A program made the translations under genes and the position numbers. The notes under the pieces were generated by a model. The model made no database searches. It saw only the letters and a program-made list of their open reading frames with translations, and was not told where the DNA came from. 64,000 bases of DNA from an uncultured bacterium (lineage in GTDB: Bacteria > Planctomycetota > Uabimicrobiia > Uabimicrobiales > JABWCH01): NCBI GenBank assembly GCA_938003875.1, contig CALKWO010000156.1, forward strand, positions 22,839 to 86,838, written 5' to 3'. Of the stretch, positions 51,138 through 58,540 are shown in pieces. Position 1 is the first letter of the stretch. Each line of letters starts with the position of its first letter.

Positions 51138-52049
51138 ATGCAAATTTCCATAAACGAAATTGAACTGTATATGAACTGCCCCAGATCATATAAGCTTCGA
51201 TATTGTGATGGGATCGAAGCCGAGAAGAAAGCCCTTTCTCTGTGCAAAGCAACTGCGATTCGAAAAGTTGTCCAGCAAATTCATGGAGGGATTTTGGAAA
51301 ATGTAAAACCAGAGGACATAGAGCTGTTCTGTGAAAATATCTGGCAAGAAGAGATCACCAATGCAGATCAGGAAGAACTTGATACCATCGTCATTCAGGA
51401 AAAACCAGCTACAAGCAAGAAAGAAGCCGTTCCTTCTGTTAGCAAGGGACAAAGAGCCTTAGAAAATCTGAAAACCTGGGCAGTTCACTACGCAGAACTA
51501 GAGAAAGAAGCCCAGGTTATCTATAATGATGTTCCCTTTGAAGACACCATTGGGGATACGACTTTTACGGGAACCATCTCACAAATCAGAAAGCATCCGC
51601 AGGAAGGCTGGCAGGTCATTGTTTTTAATAGTTGCAGCCAGCTTCCTGGCTTTGCATATCTGAAACGAAATTTTTCCATATCTCTTTATGCCCATGCTTT
51701 GTGGCAGGGCTTGCTGGAAGTAAATGGCGAAAAAATCACTATCGCCGAAATCCCTGCGGTTTATCTTTACTATTTCTCCAACCTGGAGTTGTACAAAAAG
51801 AGCAATGGGAAATCCCAAAAAGGCGATCTGAAAGGTGATCCGTGGATACCAGTGCATCGAAGTAAAGCGGATTTATTGAGGTTTGAATATGAAATTCTCT
51901 ATGTAGCATCGGGAATACAGCTTGGGTTTTACCCGATGAATGTTAGCAGACCGGGCGGCTGTGAATTGTGCCATTTTTCCCACGGATGCAATGAAGTAAC
52001 GATAGATAATGCGGTAAAAAATAATTTAGAACTGGTCGAATCGAAATAA
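51138..52049 (+). CDS. Cas4/RecB-like protein, nuclease residues apparently lost
   Basis: 303 residues. The N-terminal SINEIELYMNCPRSYKLRY and the C-terminal CELCHFSHGC give the four cysteines that hold an iron-sulfur cluster in Cas4/AddB-like PD-(D/E)XK nucleases. The central FTGTISQIRKHPQEGWQVIV lies where active members have G-x-I-D-x-I and I-V-D-x-K-T. Here the Asp is Ser and the D-x-K is missing (VIVFNSCSQ). A later FSISLYAHALWQGLLE matches the usual Q-x3-Y helix region. So it may bind DNA without cutting. It has AAGGAAGG before the ATG and is followed by a ssDNA-binding-like gene. Confidence 0.65.
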   Translation: MQISINEIELYMNCPRSYKLRYCDGIEAEKKALSLCKATAIRKVVQQIHGGILENVKPEDIELFCENIWQEEITNADQEELDTIVIQEKPATSKKEAVPSVSKGQRALENLKTWAVHYAELEKEAQVIYNDVPFEDTIGDTTFTGTISQIRKHPQEGWQVIVFNSCSQLPGFAYLKRNFSISLYAHALWQGLLEVNGEKITIAEIPAVYLYYFSNLELYKKSNGKSQKGDLKGDPWIPVHRSKADLLRFEYEILYVASGIQLGFYPMNVSRPGGCELCHFSHGCNEVTIDNAVKNNLELVESK

Positions 52050-52061
52050 AGGAGAAACGCT

Positions 52062-52931
52062 ATGACATTGAACGAACTACAACTTTTACAGGCCAATAGA
52101 AAAGAAGGCGAAAGTGTGAACGAAACAAAAGAAAGGCTACTTCAGGAACGCAGGCCAGTAGCTTTGCTTCCACCTCCGGCTCCAGAACCTATTCAGGAAG
52201 AATGCTCAGAACTCGATACGGATTTCGAAGATACGAACATCGTCATTCCGAGATTTAAAATAATTCAGCCAAGTACACGTCTTGAGGGAGCGACCACTGG
52301 CAGGTTTCTCAACACTATTACCGGAGAAGAGCGAGACAAGTTGGAAAACATTGTCCTGCTTAAACGAACCACGGGAAGGGTTTTATTTCCCAAAGACGAT
52401 TATTCAGGAGAAAGAATTTGTTGGAGCCGGAATGGTATGTTTCCGGCTACACAAGAAATTCTCTTCAAAACAGGGCAACCACCGCAACACGATCAATGCG
52501 TAAGTAAATCAGGTGGAGTAAAAACTATCCATTGTCCTCTAGCTGAATGGTATAAAGACGAGAAAAACAACAATATCGCACCTAAATGCAAAGATACCAT
52601 AGCTTTTTTGGCGATAGACCAAGGAGCCTTCCCCTTTATCATCATCTTTCACGGAAAGGCAATTCCCCCTATCAAAACCCTTTTGGCTTCAATCTACCTC
52701 AAAACAAAGCAAGCCCGACTTCAAGGAAAAACCTTATATTTGCGCGATTTTTTCGTCACCCTGGGACTGAAACTCCAGATCAACGAAAAGGGTAAATTTT
52801 ACATTCCAGTGGTGCAAAAAATCGAAGAAATCAACAACGAAGCAGAAAAAAAGCTGTTTACCGACTGCTTCCATGCCTTCGAAAGAAAAAACGCAATAGA
52901 AACACAGGAGGCTCAGACTGCCATAGCCTAA
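52062..52931 (+). CDS. Putative phage-type ssDNA-binding/recombination protein
   Basis: 289 residues. Conserved-looking core: NIVIPRFKIIQPSTRLEGAT, GRFLNTITGEERDKLENIVL, LLKRTTGRVLFPKDDYSGER, then a Cys/His segment (HDQCVSKSGGVKTIHCPLAE) and KDTIAFLAIDQGAFPFIIIF. It resembles uncharacterised replication proteins of phages and plasmids and shares a segment with the gene at 26359. It has AAAGGAG before the ATG. Being next to a Cas4-like protein, a role in replication or recombination is reasonable, but no activity can be read directly. A terminator follows. Confidence 0.55.
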   Translation: MTLNELQLLQANRKEGESVNETKERLLQERRPVALLPPPAPEPIQEECSELDTDFEDTNIVIPRFKIIQPSTRLEGATTGRFLNTITGEERDKLENIVLLKRTTGRVLFPKDDYSGERICWSRNGMFPATQEILFKTGQPPQHDQCVSKSGGVKTIHCPLAEWYKDEKNNNIAPKCKDTIAFLAIDQGAFPFIIIFHGKAIPPIKTLLASIYLKTKQARLQGKTLYLRDFFVTLGLKLQINEKGKFYIPVVQKIEEINNEAEKKLFTDCFHAFERKNAIETQEAQTAIA

Positions 52932-52951
52932 AAGCAAAATTTCCCAAGCAC

Positions 52952-52985
52952 AGGCATCCGAAAAAATACACGGATGCCTTTTTTG
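52952..52985 (+). terminator. Intrinsic terminator
   Basis: AGGCATCCG and CGGATGCCT form a 9-bp perfect stem with a 10-base loop, followed by TTTTTT. It lies 20 bases after the stop at 52931 and is followed by another T-rich leader-like stretch at 52990-53030. Confidence 0.88.
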
Positions 52986-53175
52986 TTTCCAGGGCGAAAT
53001 CTTTTGGGGTGATTCTATTTTTTTTTAAATGCCTGGCACAAAATAGTCTTTTTACAAAATGGAGTATTGCTATAAAAAGACTTATGAATAATTGCGCCGG
53101 CGCAATTAGGAAAAAAGGCATAATCTCTTTTGCGATATATCCTAAAAAAATATTTTCTTGAAGAAAAAATAAAAA

Positions 53176-53210
53176 CAGGAAGCCTCTTTTTTATGATTTT
53201 ATTTTTTAAG
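53176..53210 (+). promoter_or_regulatory. T-rich leader motif, copy 5
   Basis: GGAAGCCTCTTTTTTATGATTTTATTTTTTAAG lies just before the ArdC gene; here an AAGGA ribosome site overlaps its end. This copy lacks the small stem of copies 1-3. Confidence 0.55.
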
Positions 53211-53221
53211 GAAATTTCAAC

Positions 53222-54028
53222 ATGAAAACCAATACATCAGAGTCTAAATTAGAGAAAGTCGCGTCCACTATCAAAAAAATTATTCAACTTTTTGAAGAAG
53301 GAAATGTTCCCAAAGCTATTGCCATTGCAACGTTTCCTCCCTTCGATGTGCCTTCTGCAAAATGGTCTTTGCTCAACCGCTTGATTATGATGGCCTTTGG
53401 CACATCCGACGGGCGGGGCTGGCATCAATGGAAAGAAGTTGGAAGAAATATAAAGAAAGGCTCAAAAGCTTTTTATATTCTTGCTCCGCGGCTTTGCAAG
53501 AAAGAAGCACAGGAAGAAAACAAGGAAGAAGAAAATCCACAGTATATATGTACAGGATTCCTTTCTATTCCCATTTTTGCAGTAGAACAAACCGAAGGTG
53601 AGCCATTGCAATATGAAAAGCTAGAGCTACCCAATCTACCTTTGTTGGAAAAAGCAAGGGAGTGGAATATTGATGTAAAAAGTATCTCTTTTCAAGGCAG
53701 AGCATATGGTTCTTATCGATCCTCTGCTAAAGAAGAAATTCGCCTGGCATCACCTCATGAAAATATTTTTTTTCATGAACTCGCTCATGCGGCCCATGCA
53801 CGAGTCTTAGGCAGTTTAAAAACAGGTCAGCATCCCTTCCAAGAAATCGTTGCAGAGCTTTCCGCACAGGTTCTTTCAGAGATTGTAGGTACTCAAACTC
53901 AAAGCACGTTAGGAAATACTTATGAATATATCCAGCACTACGCTTCCAAAATGAAAAAGGATGTCAGTAAAGCCTGCCTTTCTGTAGTTTCCGATGTTGA
54001 AAAAGTGCTTGAAAAAATTTTAGAATAA
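53222..54028 (+). CDS. ardC: ArdC-type antirestriction protein
   Basis: 268 residues. The N-terminal part (KWSLLNRLIMMAFGTSDGRG, WHQWKEVGRNIKKGSKAFYI) is the ArdC ssDNA-binding domain. The C-terminal part is a zincin-type metallopeptidase with FFHELAHAAHARV (HExxH variant HELAH). ArdC proteins protect incoming plasmid DNA from type I restriction; the metallopeptidase substrate is not settled. It fits a mobile element that must enter new hosts. It follows leader copy 5 and is followed by a terminator near 54150. Confidence 0.85.
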   Translation: MKTNTSESKLEKVASTIKKIIQLFEEGNVPKAIAIATFPPFDVPSAKWSLLNRLIMMAFGTSDGRGWHQWKEVGRNIKKGSKAFYILAPRLCKKEAQEENKEEENPQYICTGFLSIPIFAVEQTEGEPLQYEKLELPNLPLLEKAREWNIDVKSISFQGRAYGSYRSSAKEEIRLASPHENIFFHELAHAAHARVLGSLKTGQHPFQEIVAELSAQVLSEIVGTQTQSTLGNTYEYIQHYASKMKKDVSKACLSVVSDVEKVLEKILE

Positions 54029-54129
54029 GAAGCAGAGAGACTCAAAAATGAAAATCCCCTCCCTGGTATATTTGACATTTTTTTTTAAAGTAATACAATG
54101 AGAATAGAAGCTATCAGAAGCTTTTTTAA

Positions 54130-54351
54130 AGAAAAAAGCAGGAAAAAACCTTTTCAGGTTTTTTCCTGTATCAAATTTCGATTAAAAAATCAATAGATAC
54201 AGGATATGTGCATTCCAGTATTGATTCTGATACTAATATTCCTTATCTCTACAGTGAAAATATAGATTACGAGTCTCCATTTTATGATAAAATCAACAGG
54301 AATGCGATTAATGAGGCAAATGAACGCCTCTCTAAAAAATTTAGCAAATAA
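54130..54351 (+). pseudogene. Fragment of an unknown gene
   Basis: An open frame without ATG, which translates at its end as VHSSIDSDTNIPYLYSENID then YESPFYDKINRNAINEANER. Its amino-acid composition looks real, but the start is missing and a terminator hairpin lies inside. Very AT-rich codon use differs from ArdC. It may be the 3' end of a disrupted gene. Confidence 0.4.
54139..54168 (+). terminator. Strong hairpin after ArdC
   Basis: CAGGAAAAAACCT and AGGTTTTTTCCTG form a perfect 13-bp stem with a 4-base loop. It lies about 110 bases after the ardC stop codon. No T-run follows, although the arm itself holds six T. It is also inside the open frame of the degraded gene at 54130. Confidence 0.7.
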
Positions 54352-54359
54352 TATTTTAT

Positions 54360-54759
54360 ATGGATCAACCACTTATTATTAAAGTAAATATTGATACAAA
54401 AGTTGAAGAAAACGCTCCTAAAATTATTATGGGACTGAGTAGAGGGAAAAATAGTTTCTTGAATTATTGTATGTATAATAGATAAATATGAGAATATCCT
54501 TGAACAAGGAACATTTGATGAAGAACCATCCGACTTCAATTATTCAAAAGAATTTAAAAAATTCATTTCTAAAAAAACTTGGGATATAAAAGAAAAAACT
54601 AGAGAAGATATTATAAATGGCTATATATCCAAGTCAGTTGGTGCTATTGGCAATATATGGCTTGATTATGCAGAGATGAATATAGTTATGCTTATTGTTG
54701 CAGAAGAAGTCGTATCAAAGACTGGATCACTTATGCCATTATGGGCATATAAACTTTAA
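54360..54759 (+). pseudogene. Frameshifted unknown gene
   Basis: ATG at 54360 gives MDQPLIIKVNIDTKVEENAP and continues to about 54480. From about 54465 a second frame continues with IIDKYENILEQGTFDEEPSD, FKKFISKKTWDIKEKTREDI and ends with SLMPLWAYKL at 54759. The two parts look like one protein of ~130 residues broken by a frameshift. Its stop codon coincides with the edge of an inverted-repeat element. Function unknown. Confidence 0.45.
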
Positions 54760-54905
54760 TGCTTACCCAGTTAGCGCACATTAAACTTTATAAGAGCTTT
54801 CCTATCAGCATGTTGTGTTTCGTTTAAATAATTAGAGATGAATTTCGCATTATCTTATGAAGCAACATGTTACAGAAATTTTATGTGCTTTAACTGGATA
54901 AGCAT
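54759..54905. repeat. 147-bp element with 23-bp imperfect terminal inverted repeats
   Basis: ATGCTTACCCAGTTAGCGCA and its continuation at the left end match the complement of the right end (20 of 23 positions). The inside has further self-complementarity around an AACATGTT core. It contains no gene. It is a MITE-like or structured-RNA-like element lying downstream of the reverse transcriptase gene. Confidence 0.6.
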
Positions 54906-54975
54906 ATAAAATTTTTATAAAAAAACTAATAACCAAATTCAATTATCTTCATCGTAAATAACATCTACCAACCTG

Positions 54976-55046
54976 CATAAATCGCAAAACTCATCTCTCG
55001 AATCCCATCATGGGATTTTGCTATTGGAATGAGTTTTGCGATTATG
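54976..55046. repeat. Long nested hairpin downstream of the reverse transcriptase
   Basis: The outer stem is CATAAATCGCAAAACTCAT with its complement ATGAGTTTTGCGATTATG (18 paired, one bulge). The inner stem is AATCCCAT/ATGGGATT. No gene is inside. It lies about 40 bases from an attC-like site and could be a structured RNA, a terminator or a recombination site. Confidence 0.65.
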
Positions 55047-55086
55047 GATGGCAAAAAGTAAAAAAAATTTTCGAGACTGTTTGCTT

Positions 55087-55143
55087 ATCCTAAAAACGTT
55101 GGGAAATAGGAGTAAGAGCGTAAGCTCAACGATTTGTTAGGTC
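55087..55143 (-). repeat. attC-like site after the reverse transcriptase gene
   Basis: Read on the minus strand it starts CCTAACAAATCGTTGAGC, shows short inner complementarity (GAGC/GCTC and CGTTG/CAACG) and ends near CGTTTTTAGG. This matches the R''/L'' part of integron attC sites seen at 60.8 kb, but the distal R' box is imperfect. It follows the reverse transcriptase stop by 17 bases, the usual place for a cassette attC. Confidence 0.55.
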
Positions 55144-55159
55144 GCCTCCGCTATAGAGA

Positions 55160-56725
55160 TCACTTAATCAATTTTATTGCATAGTTAATTGTGTATTTCA
55201 GCATTAAATCACTGCAATTACTTTTACTTATGTGTTTGAGCCACGTTTTTGCCTCGTCAGCCGGTAATATTGAGTATGAATAAAAAATAGCCCGCTTTAG
55301 CCAAGGATCCGCTGAGCCAATTTGTCTCTTTAAACCGCGAATCCAGTCAATTCTTCCATGTGCTCTTGCAGCTAAGACGATTTTTCTTGTCACCATAGGG
55401 AATTTTCCTGATAGTTCTTGCAGTGTGCTAAAATGATTTAACTTGGGGCAATTTGCATAGCTTCCTATAATGCATGACATTAAATAGTCACTTTCGAGGA
55501 CGACCTCATTTTTTAAGCTATTGCAAAGAAGTTCACCCAATTTAAGAGAATCAATTTCATTAGAATCAATATTTGATATATATCTTATAGCACCAGAAAT
55601 TACAGGCAATAATCCATCTAAATTATTAACGACAAATTCTGCTGCGCCTGGAATGCCAACCTGCGACAATCTGCGTAACAACCATCCAATCCTTGGATAA
55701 TCAACATTATCGCTTTTTAGATATTTTTGTAAAACTTCATCCATAGCCAAAGAATATAGTTCTTGTTTCTTTTCACTCTCAAGAATATCAAGATCAATAT
55801 CGTCATATGGATCATTGCTATTTTCTTTCACGATGTCTAGAAATTTTTCCTCTATGTCATTAATTGGGTCATTGGAAATCTTCCGTTGGCATAAATCTAT
55901 AAATTGTGATTTTGTTAATATTTTTGTTTTTGATTTATTCATACATAATTTATGCAAATCCAATAGATAAGCTAGTTTACCAAGCATTATTGTGGCTTTT
56001 GCCCGTGATTCAACAAAGATATGTATATCATCAACATATCGACAATAAGATATCCCCGAATCAATTAAAAAGCCATCAATTGGAACCATTGATAGCTCTG
56101 CTAATATATGACTGCTATGTGGACCGACAGGTATACCTCTTGAAACCTTATCTGTTTCATATTGTAGTAAATTTTTTATTGAAGTTATATGTGCAGTTGA
56201 AAGACGGGCTTCCTTTAATTGATTTTCGAGAGTATGATGATAAATTTGATTGTAAAAATCAACGATATCTGTAACTACAACAAATTGGCATGTATTATTG
56301 CTTGCTATTTGAATACTATTGCGCCAGAATTGCTCCCATCCAGTATTGCTATTATACATTAATCCATCTGGTTCACATTTTAGCTGATGAGAAAATACAT
56401 AGTTGCGATATGGATTTGTATATTTGATAAATTTTTTTCGATTGCTGTAAATCAAAGCGGAAAAAAAAATTGCATCTATTGGATCTAATTGACACGCTGA
56501 TCTAAACGATGTGGCATCTTTTTGAGCCATAAATCTCCGCGAGTCATGCCACACATAACTTGACACGTCTATATCTGATAGATCTTTTGATACCAAATCT
56601 TTGTTATGCCAAAGAATCGTGTGCTCAAACGGAGTTCCTAATAAATCAGTATCTCCCTCACGTTTAATATGATGCATAGCCCATAATATTTCAGATTTTT
56701 TTAGTTTATTAATAGTAATAGCCAT
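55160..56725 (-). CDS. Reverse transcriptase of the Abi/unknown-group (DRT-like) class
   Basis: 521 residues. The RT core is at ~120-290: FVVVTDIVDFYNQIYHHTLE (motif A Asp), VSRGIPVGPHSSHILAELSM (motif B), YCRYVDDIHIFVE (catalytic YVDD, about 230) and LCMNKSKTKILT. An N-terminal ~110 residues precede it. The C-terminal ~200 residues are helical and HEAT-like (YPRIGWLLRRLSQVGIPGAA, KIVLAARAHGRIDWIRGLKR). There is no maturase or endonuclease domain as in group II intron RTs. This build matches Abi-like and DRT defence enzymes. It ends beside an attC-like site, so it is a likely integron cassette. Structured DNA downstream might encode a partner RNA. Confidence 0.8.
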   Translation of the reverse strand: MAITINKLKKSEILWAMHHIKREGDTDLLGTPFEHTILWHNKDLVSKDLSDIDVSSYVWHDSRRFMAQKDATSFRSACQLDPIDAIFFSALIYSNRKKFIKYTNPYRNYVFSHQLKCEPDGLMYNSNTGWEQFWRNSIQIASNNTCQFVVVTDIVDFYNQIYHHTLENQLKEARLSTAHITSIKNLLQYETDKVSRGIPVGPHSSHILAELSMVPIDGFLIDSGISYCRYVDDIHIFVESRAKATIMLGKLAYLLDLHKLCMNKSKTKILTKSQFIDLCQRKISNDPINDIEEKFLDIVKENSNDPYDDIDLDILESEKKQELYSLAMDEVLQKYLKSDNVDYPRIGWLLRRLSQVGIPGAAEFVVNNLDGLLPVISGAIRYISNIDSNEIDSLKLGELLCNSLKNEVVLESDYLMSCIIGSYANCPKLNHFSTLQELSGKFPMVTRKIVLAARAHGRIDWIRGLKRQIGSADPWLKRAIFYSYSILPADEAKTWLKHISKSNCSDLMLKYTINYAIKLIK

Positions 56726-56733
56726 ATTATCTT

Positions 56734-56928
56734 ATGCAAACTTTCTATTTTTTTATAAAAAATAACGGGAAAAATATCTCCTTCAACGAAACAGGAAAGG
56801 ATAAAAATAATGGATGGAGCATCAATTATAACAAGTTTTGCCGGATTATTATTAAATTACAATTTCCCAAATTACATGCACAAAAACCATTCGTCCATCA
56901 AACCCTGGGAAAATGGATTGATAGGTAA
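56734..56928 (+). CDS. Small hypothetical protein divergent from the reverse transcriptase
   Basis: 64 residues, starting 8 bases from the RT start on the other strand. It is Asn/Lys-rich (KNISFNETGKDKNNGWSINY) and ends with HQTLGKWIDR. No ribosome site is clear. It might be a fragment or a real small gene; support is weak. The following 302 bases (56929-57230) hold only low-complexity T-rich sequence, including a CTCTGTG-type stretch of a widely scattered repeat. Confidence 0.3.
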   Translation: MQTFYFFIKNNGKNISFNETGKDKNNGWSINYNKFCRIIIKLQFPKLHAQKPFVHQTLGKWIDR

Positions 56929-57230
56929 CAGATAATATTCGTCAGCTTTTGTCAAGAAGTTGTCCAAAGAGCTTTTGGTTACTGGGAAGCCTTCTTCCAG
57001 GAATAAAAAAAAAGGAAGAAGGCGAAGTTTTCTTTTTTTACCTGGTAGCACTGTTTTTATTCCTTCCACAAGAAATTCCCCTACACTTAGTTATCTGCGT
57101 TTTTATCTCTATTTTTTCTCTGTACTTTCTGCGCCTCTGTGTTTTTTTGCACCACAGATTACGACAAGACTTTCCGAAAATAGGTAAGAGCCTTAAAATA
57201 CGTCCCTTCTTACTTGAATGATGACACGCC

Positions 57231-58391
57231 CTAGATATTTCTATTTTTTTTAAATAAAGCTATAGACTTTAACAATTCTTCATGAGAATCATCAAAATTT
57301 TTCCCACTCCATACCTCATACCAGACAGAATCAATTACAGGAGTACTATAAGTAGAATCTTTAATAATTCTTTTCATACTTGCAATATCCATACCATAAC
57401 CAGCATTAAAACCGCCTACAGATAATAAATTTTCATTTTTTTCCAATATATACTCATCATCACCAATCATCGTTATAGGCAAATAACTTCCTAAATTTAC
57501 TGGTACTCTAAAAATAGATGGTAGATAGACTTCCCACCAAGAATGCAATAGAACTCCATAGCCATTATCTATAGATATTGGTTCATGCAAAATTATATGA
57601 GGAGGAACAATAATTGTAGGATCAACCCAAACACTAATCCTTCCATCTCTATTTTTAGCTGATTCATGATAAACTATGACTTCCTCCCAATTCATATTAT
57701 CGTCTGTACGAATTCCTACTTTATGTCCTTTATCAGACATTCCAATCCGTGTCAGATCAAAAGCAGTATTTACTTCTTTCAGATCTGTAAAATAGATATA
57801 ATTAAGATGTTCTAATTGCTGAATACCTTGTAAATTCCATTTACTACCAAGTAATTTTGACGACTCTTTTATAAGCTTAGAATTTTCTTTCGTTGTATGA
57901 TGAAATAATTTAATCTTTTGATCTTTATAATCAAGTGCAAACAAAGATTCAAAAGGATTGCCAAAGCACTCTAATGTGCAATCACATTTTATAAAACATC
58001 CTCTAGAAAACATCCTCGTCCCAGAATCATCTTTAACATCAATATGTCCTTGAATTTGAGGTGTTAACATACAGTCAATACTGAAAAAATTATTATTTTT
58101 GCTGTTTCCATCTATTGTTATAGGCCGAATTGCTTTTCCATCTTTTATTAAAGATATAGGGTATACTAAAACTCCTGCCGGTGTCATCGATATAGTATAT
58201 ATTAAATTACATTTTATTTTTGTTTTTTTTCTCTTTCCAAAATTAGTTGGTTTTATTTCTGGGCTAAAATATAAACCAACTTGATTGGCTCCCTCAACAT
58301 GATTTTCGATTATCATCCTCAATTTTTTTTCTGAAATACTTTCTCCATGACAATTTTTCGCTAATTTATCACTACCACAAAGACATTTCAC
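57231..58391 (-). CDS. Unknown protein with SEC-C-like zinc motif
   Basis: About 387 residues. I place the start at the GTG at 58391, eight bases after AGGAG; further upstream sequence runs into IS-like DNA. It opens with KCLCGSDKLAKNCHGE, a CxCGSxxxxxxCH motif like the SEC-C zinc hook. The body is beta-rich with KIKCNLIYTISMTPAGVLVY, PPHIILHEPISIDNGYGVLL and a C-terminal SMKRIIKDSTYSTPVIDSVW. No family is recognised. It precedes the RT gene in the same direction and could belong to the same cassette group, though no attC separates them. Confidence 0.6.
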   Translation of the reverse strand: MKCLCGSDKLAKNCHGESISEKKLRMIIENHVEGANQVGLYFSPEIKPTNFGKRKKTKIKCNLIYTISMTPAGVLVYPISLIKDGKAIRPITIDGNSKNNNFFSIDCMLTPQIQGHIDVKDDSGTRMFSRGCFIKCDCTLECFGNPFESLFALDYKDQKIKLFHHTTKENSKLIKESSKLLGSKWNLQGIQQLEHLNYIYFTDLKEVNTAFDLTRIGMSDKGHKVGIRTDDNMNWEEVIVYHESAKNRDGRISVWVDPTIIVPPHIILHEPISIDNGYGVLLHSWWEVYLPSIFRVPVNLGSYLPITMIGDDEYILEKNENLLSVGGFNAGYGMDIASMKRIIKDSTYSTPVIDSVWYEVWSGKNFDDSHEELLKSIALFKKNRNI

Positions 58392-58453
58392 ATTAAATAC
58401 TCCTAAACGATCTTTGAATAAGTTCAGGAACCTACTGTGCAGTTGAGCGTGAA

Positions 58454-58487
58454 GAAAAAGGGTGGCCATAAAAAAGCACCCTTTTTC
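58454..58487. terminator. Hairpin at the left side of the transposase gene
   Basis: GAAAAAGGGTG and CACCCTTTTTC form an 11-bp perfect stem around a 12-base loop. It lies between the unknown gene at 57231 and the transposase at 58541. Such hairpins often stop transcription into an insertion sequence. Confidence 0.6.
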
Positions 58488-58540
58488 GTTGTGATGCGGT
58501 AGAATGATTAAGTACCACCTTATCAAATAACCACATCAAC

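Noticed and set aside
51138..52049. Cas4-like gene as part of a CRISPR locus
   Set aside because: No cas1, cas2, effector or array is present; neighbours are replication/recombination-type genes.
54759..54905. Inverted-repeat element as an attC site
   Set aside because: The boxes read GTT...AAC from outside in, the opposite of the AAC...GTT order of attC.
56949..57221. Open frame giving a LRLCVFLHH-type protein
   Set aside because: This is the known false translation of a widespread CTCTGTG-rich repeat; no ribosome site or domain.
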